Source: Natrinema soli
GTDB lineage: Archaea > Halobacteriota > Halobacteria > Halobacteriales > Natrialbaceae
Length of the DNA: 5,225 bases
Assembly (NCBI RefSeq): GCF_028618695.1
Contig: NZ_JAQIVI010000686.1
Span: 1 to 5,225 of the forward strand
Reading direction: 5' to 3'
A model generated the notes under the pieces. It saw only the letters and a program-made list of their open reading frames with translations, was not told where the DNA came from and made no database searches. Below, piece after piece: positions 4,982 through 5,225 of this stretch. A program made the translations under genes and the position numbers. Numbering within the stretch: the stretch's first letter is position 1; each line of letters starts with the position of its first letter.

Positions 4982-5225
4982 TCAGGGATACGGATGAAAC
5001 GCCCGCTCGAGGCGCGGTTCGAAGCCCAGATCGTCCGGTACCGTCCGCGCGCGTTCGCCGAAGAACGGCCCGTCGGTAAACAGCGGCTGGGCACCGGGGA
5101 CGACGACCCGAACCGCCTCGAAGCCGATCTCCTCGACGTCGCGCGTCGTCAGGCGCGCCGCGAACGGCGTCAGTCCGGCGTCGACCGTCCGCAAACACAG
5201 CGTCTCGAGGCGGTCGAGGCCAGTC
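4982..5225 (-). CDS. YcaO-family protein, C-terminal end (partial, N-terminus beyond window)
   Basis: Only the last 80 residues are present; the frame is open through the right edge. The visible part resembles the end of YcaO proteins: a helix (LDRLETLCLRTVDAG), then LTTRDVEEIGFEAVRVVVPGAQPLF, here split as LTTRDVEEIG and FEAVRVVVPGAQPLF, then FFGERA and a closing FHPYP. The 'GF-VRVVVPG-QPL' strand and the proline-rich terminus are the features that identify the family. YcaO enzymes use ATP to activate a peptide amide, forming azoline rings or thioamides, often with a partner such as TfuA, an E1-like or Ocin-ThiF protein, or a flavin oxidase; which applies here depends on genes beyond the edge. 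The ATP-binding region lies outside the window. No precursor-peptide candidate is seen in the 129 bases downstream. An internal TTG at 5194 is not a start, as coding similarity continues upstream of it. Confidence 0.72.
   Translation of the reverse strand, partial: TGLDRLETLCLRTVDAGLTPFAARLTTRDVEEIGFEAVRVVVPGAQPLFTDGPFFGERARTVPDDLGFEPRLERAFHPYP

Noticed and set aside
4975..4984. Perfect 10-bp palindrome TGACCGGTCA over the YcaO stop codon
   Set aside because: Single short palindrome partly fixed by coding sequence; no second copy seen to suggest a binding site.

Overview
The window looks like chromosomal DNA from a halophilic archaeon of the class Halobacteria. The DNA is GC-rich, and this opens long spurious reading frames opposite real genes. 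The soluble proteins are rich in Asp and Glu. There is a twin-arginine lipoprotein signal. Three genes have an AT-rich TATA-like box about 27 bases before the start codon, which is the spacing expected for leaderless haloarchaeal transcripts. I cannot fix the genus.

Left block (1-2481, minus strand) is a tight three-gene operon. It is transcribed in the order: small four-helix membrane protein (1981-2481), sodium:solute symporter of the SSS/PutP type (402-1988), then a soluble protein of unknown function cut by the window edge (1-405). The first pair overlaps by 8 bases and has a strong GGAGGTG ribosome binding site. The second pair overlaps by 4 bases (ATGA). The small protein and the symporter probably form one transport unit, as in YhdT-PanF or YjcH-ActP, but the substrate cannot be read from the sequence.

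The 371-base gap at 2482-2852 is the main regulatory region. It holds an AT-rich dyad with a TATA box (2585-2618), a third half-site (2563-2569), and a probable leader of about 90 bases with a stable hairpin. The leader could also be read as a 27-codon leaderless ORF ending 7 bases before the membrane-protein gene. A possible T-tract terminator for the kinase lies at 2733-2751. I see no gene in the remainder.

Middle block (2853-4101, minus strand) has two single-gene units, each with its own promoter-like box. One is an archaeal cytidylate-kinase-like protein whose P-loop has Ala where the catalytic Lys should be. The other is a cupin fused to a C-terminal zinc ribbon. Three consecutive hairpins lie in the gap between them.

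Right block (4310-5225) has a Tat-exported lipoprotein on the plus strand. It faces the end of a YcaO-family protein on the minus strand, which is cut by the right edge. I found no mobile element, CRISPR array, tRNA or rRNA. The items most worth following up are the lysine-less kinase, the symporter operon's control region and the YcaO locus that begins here.
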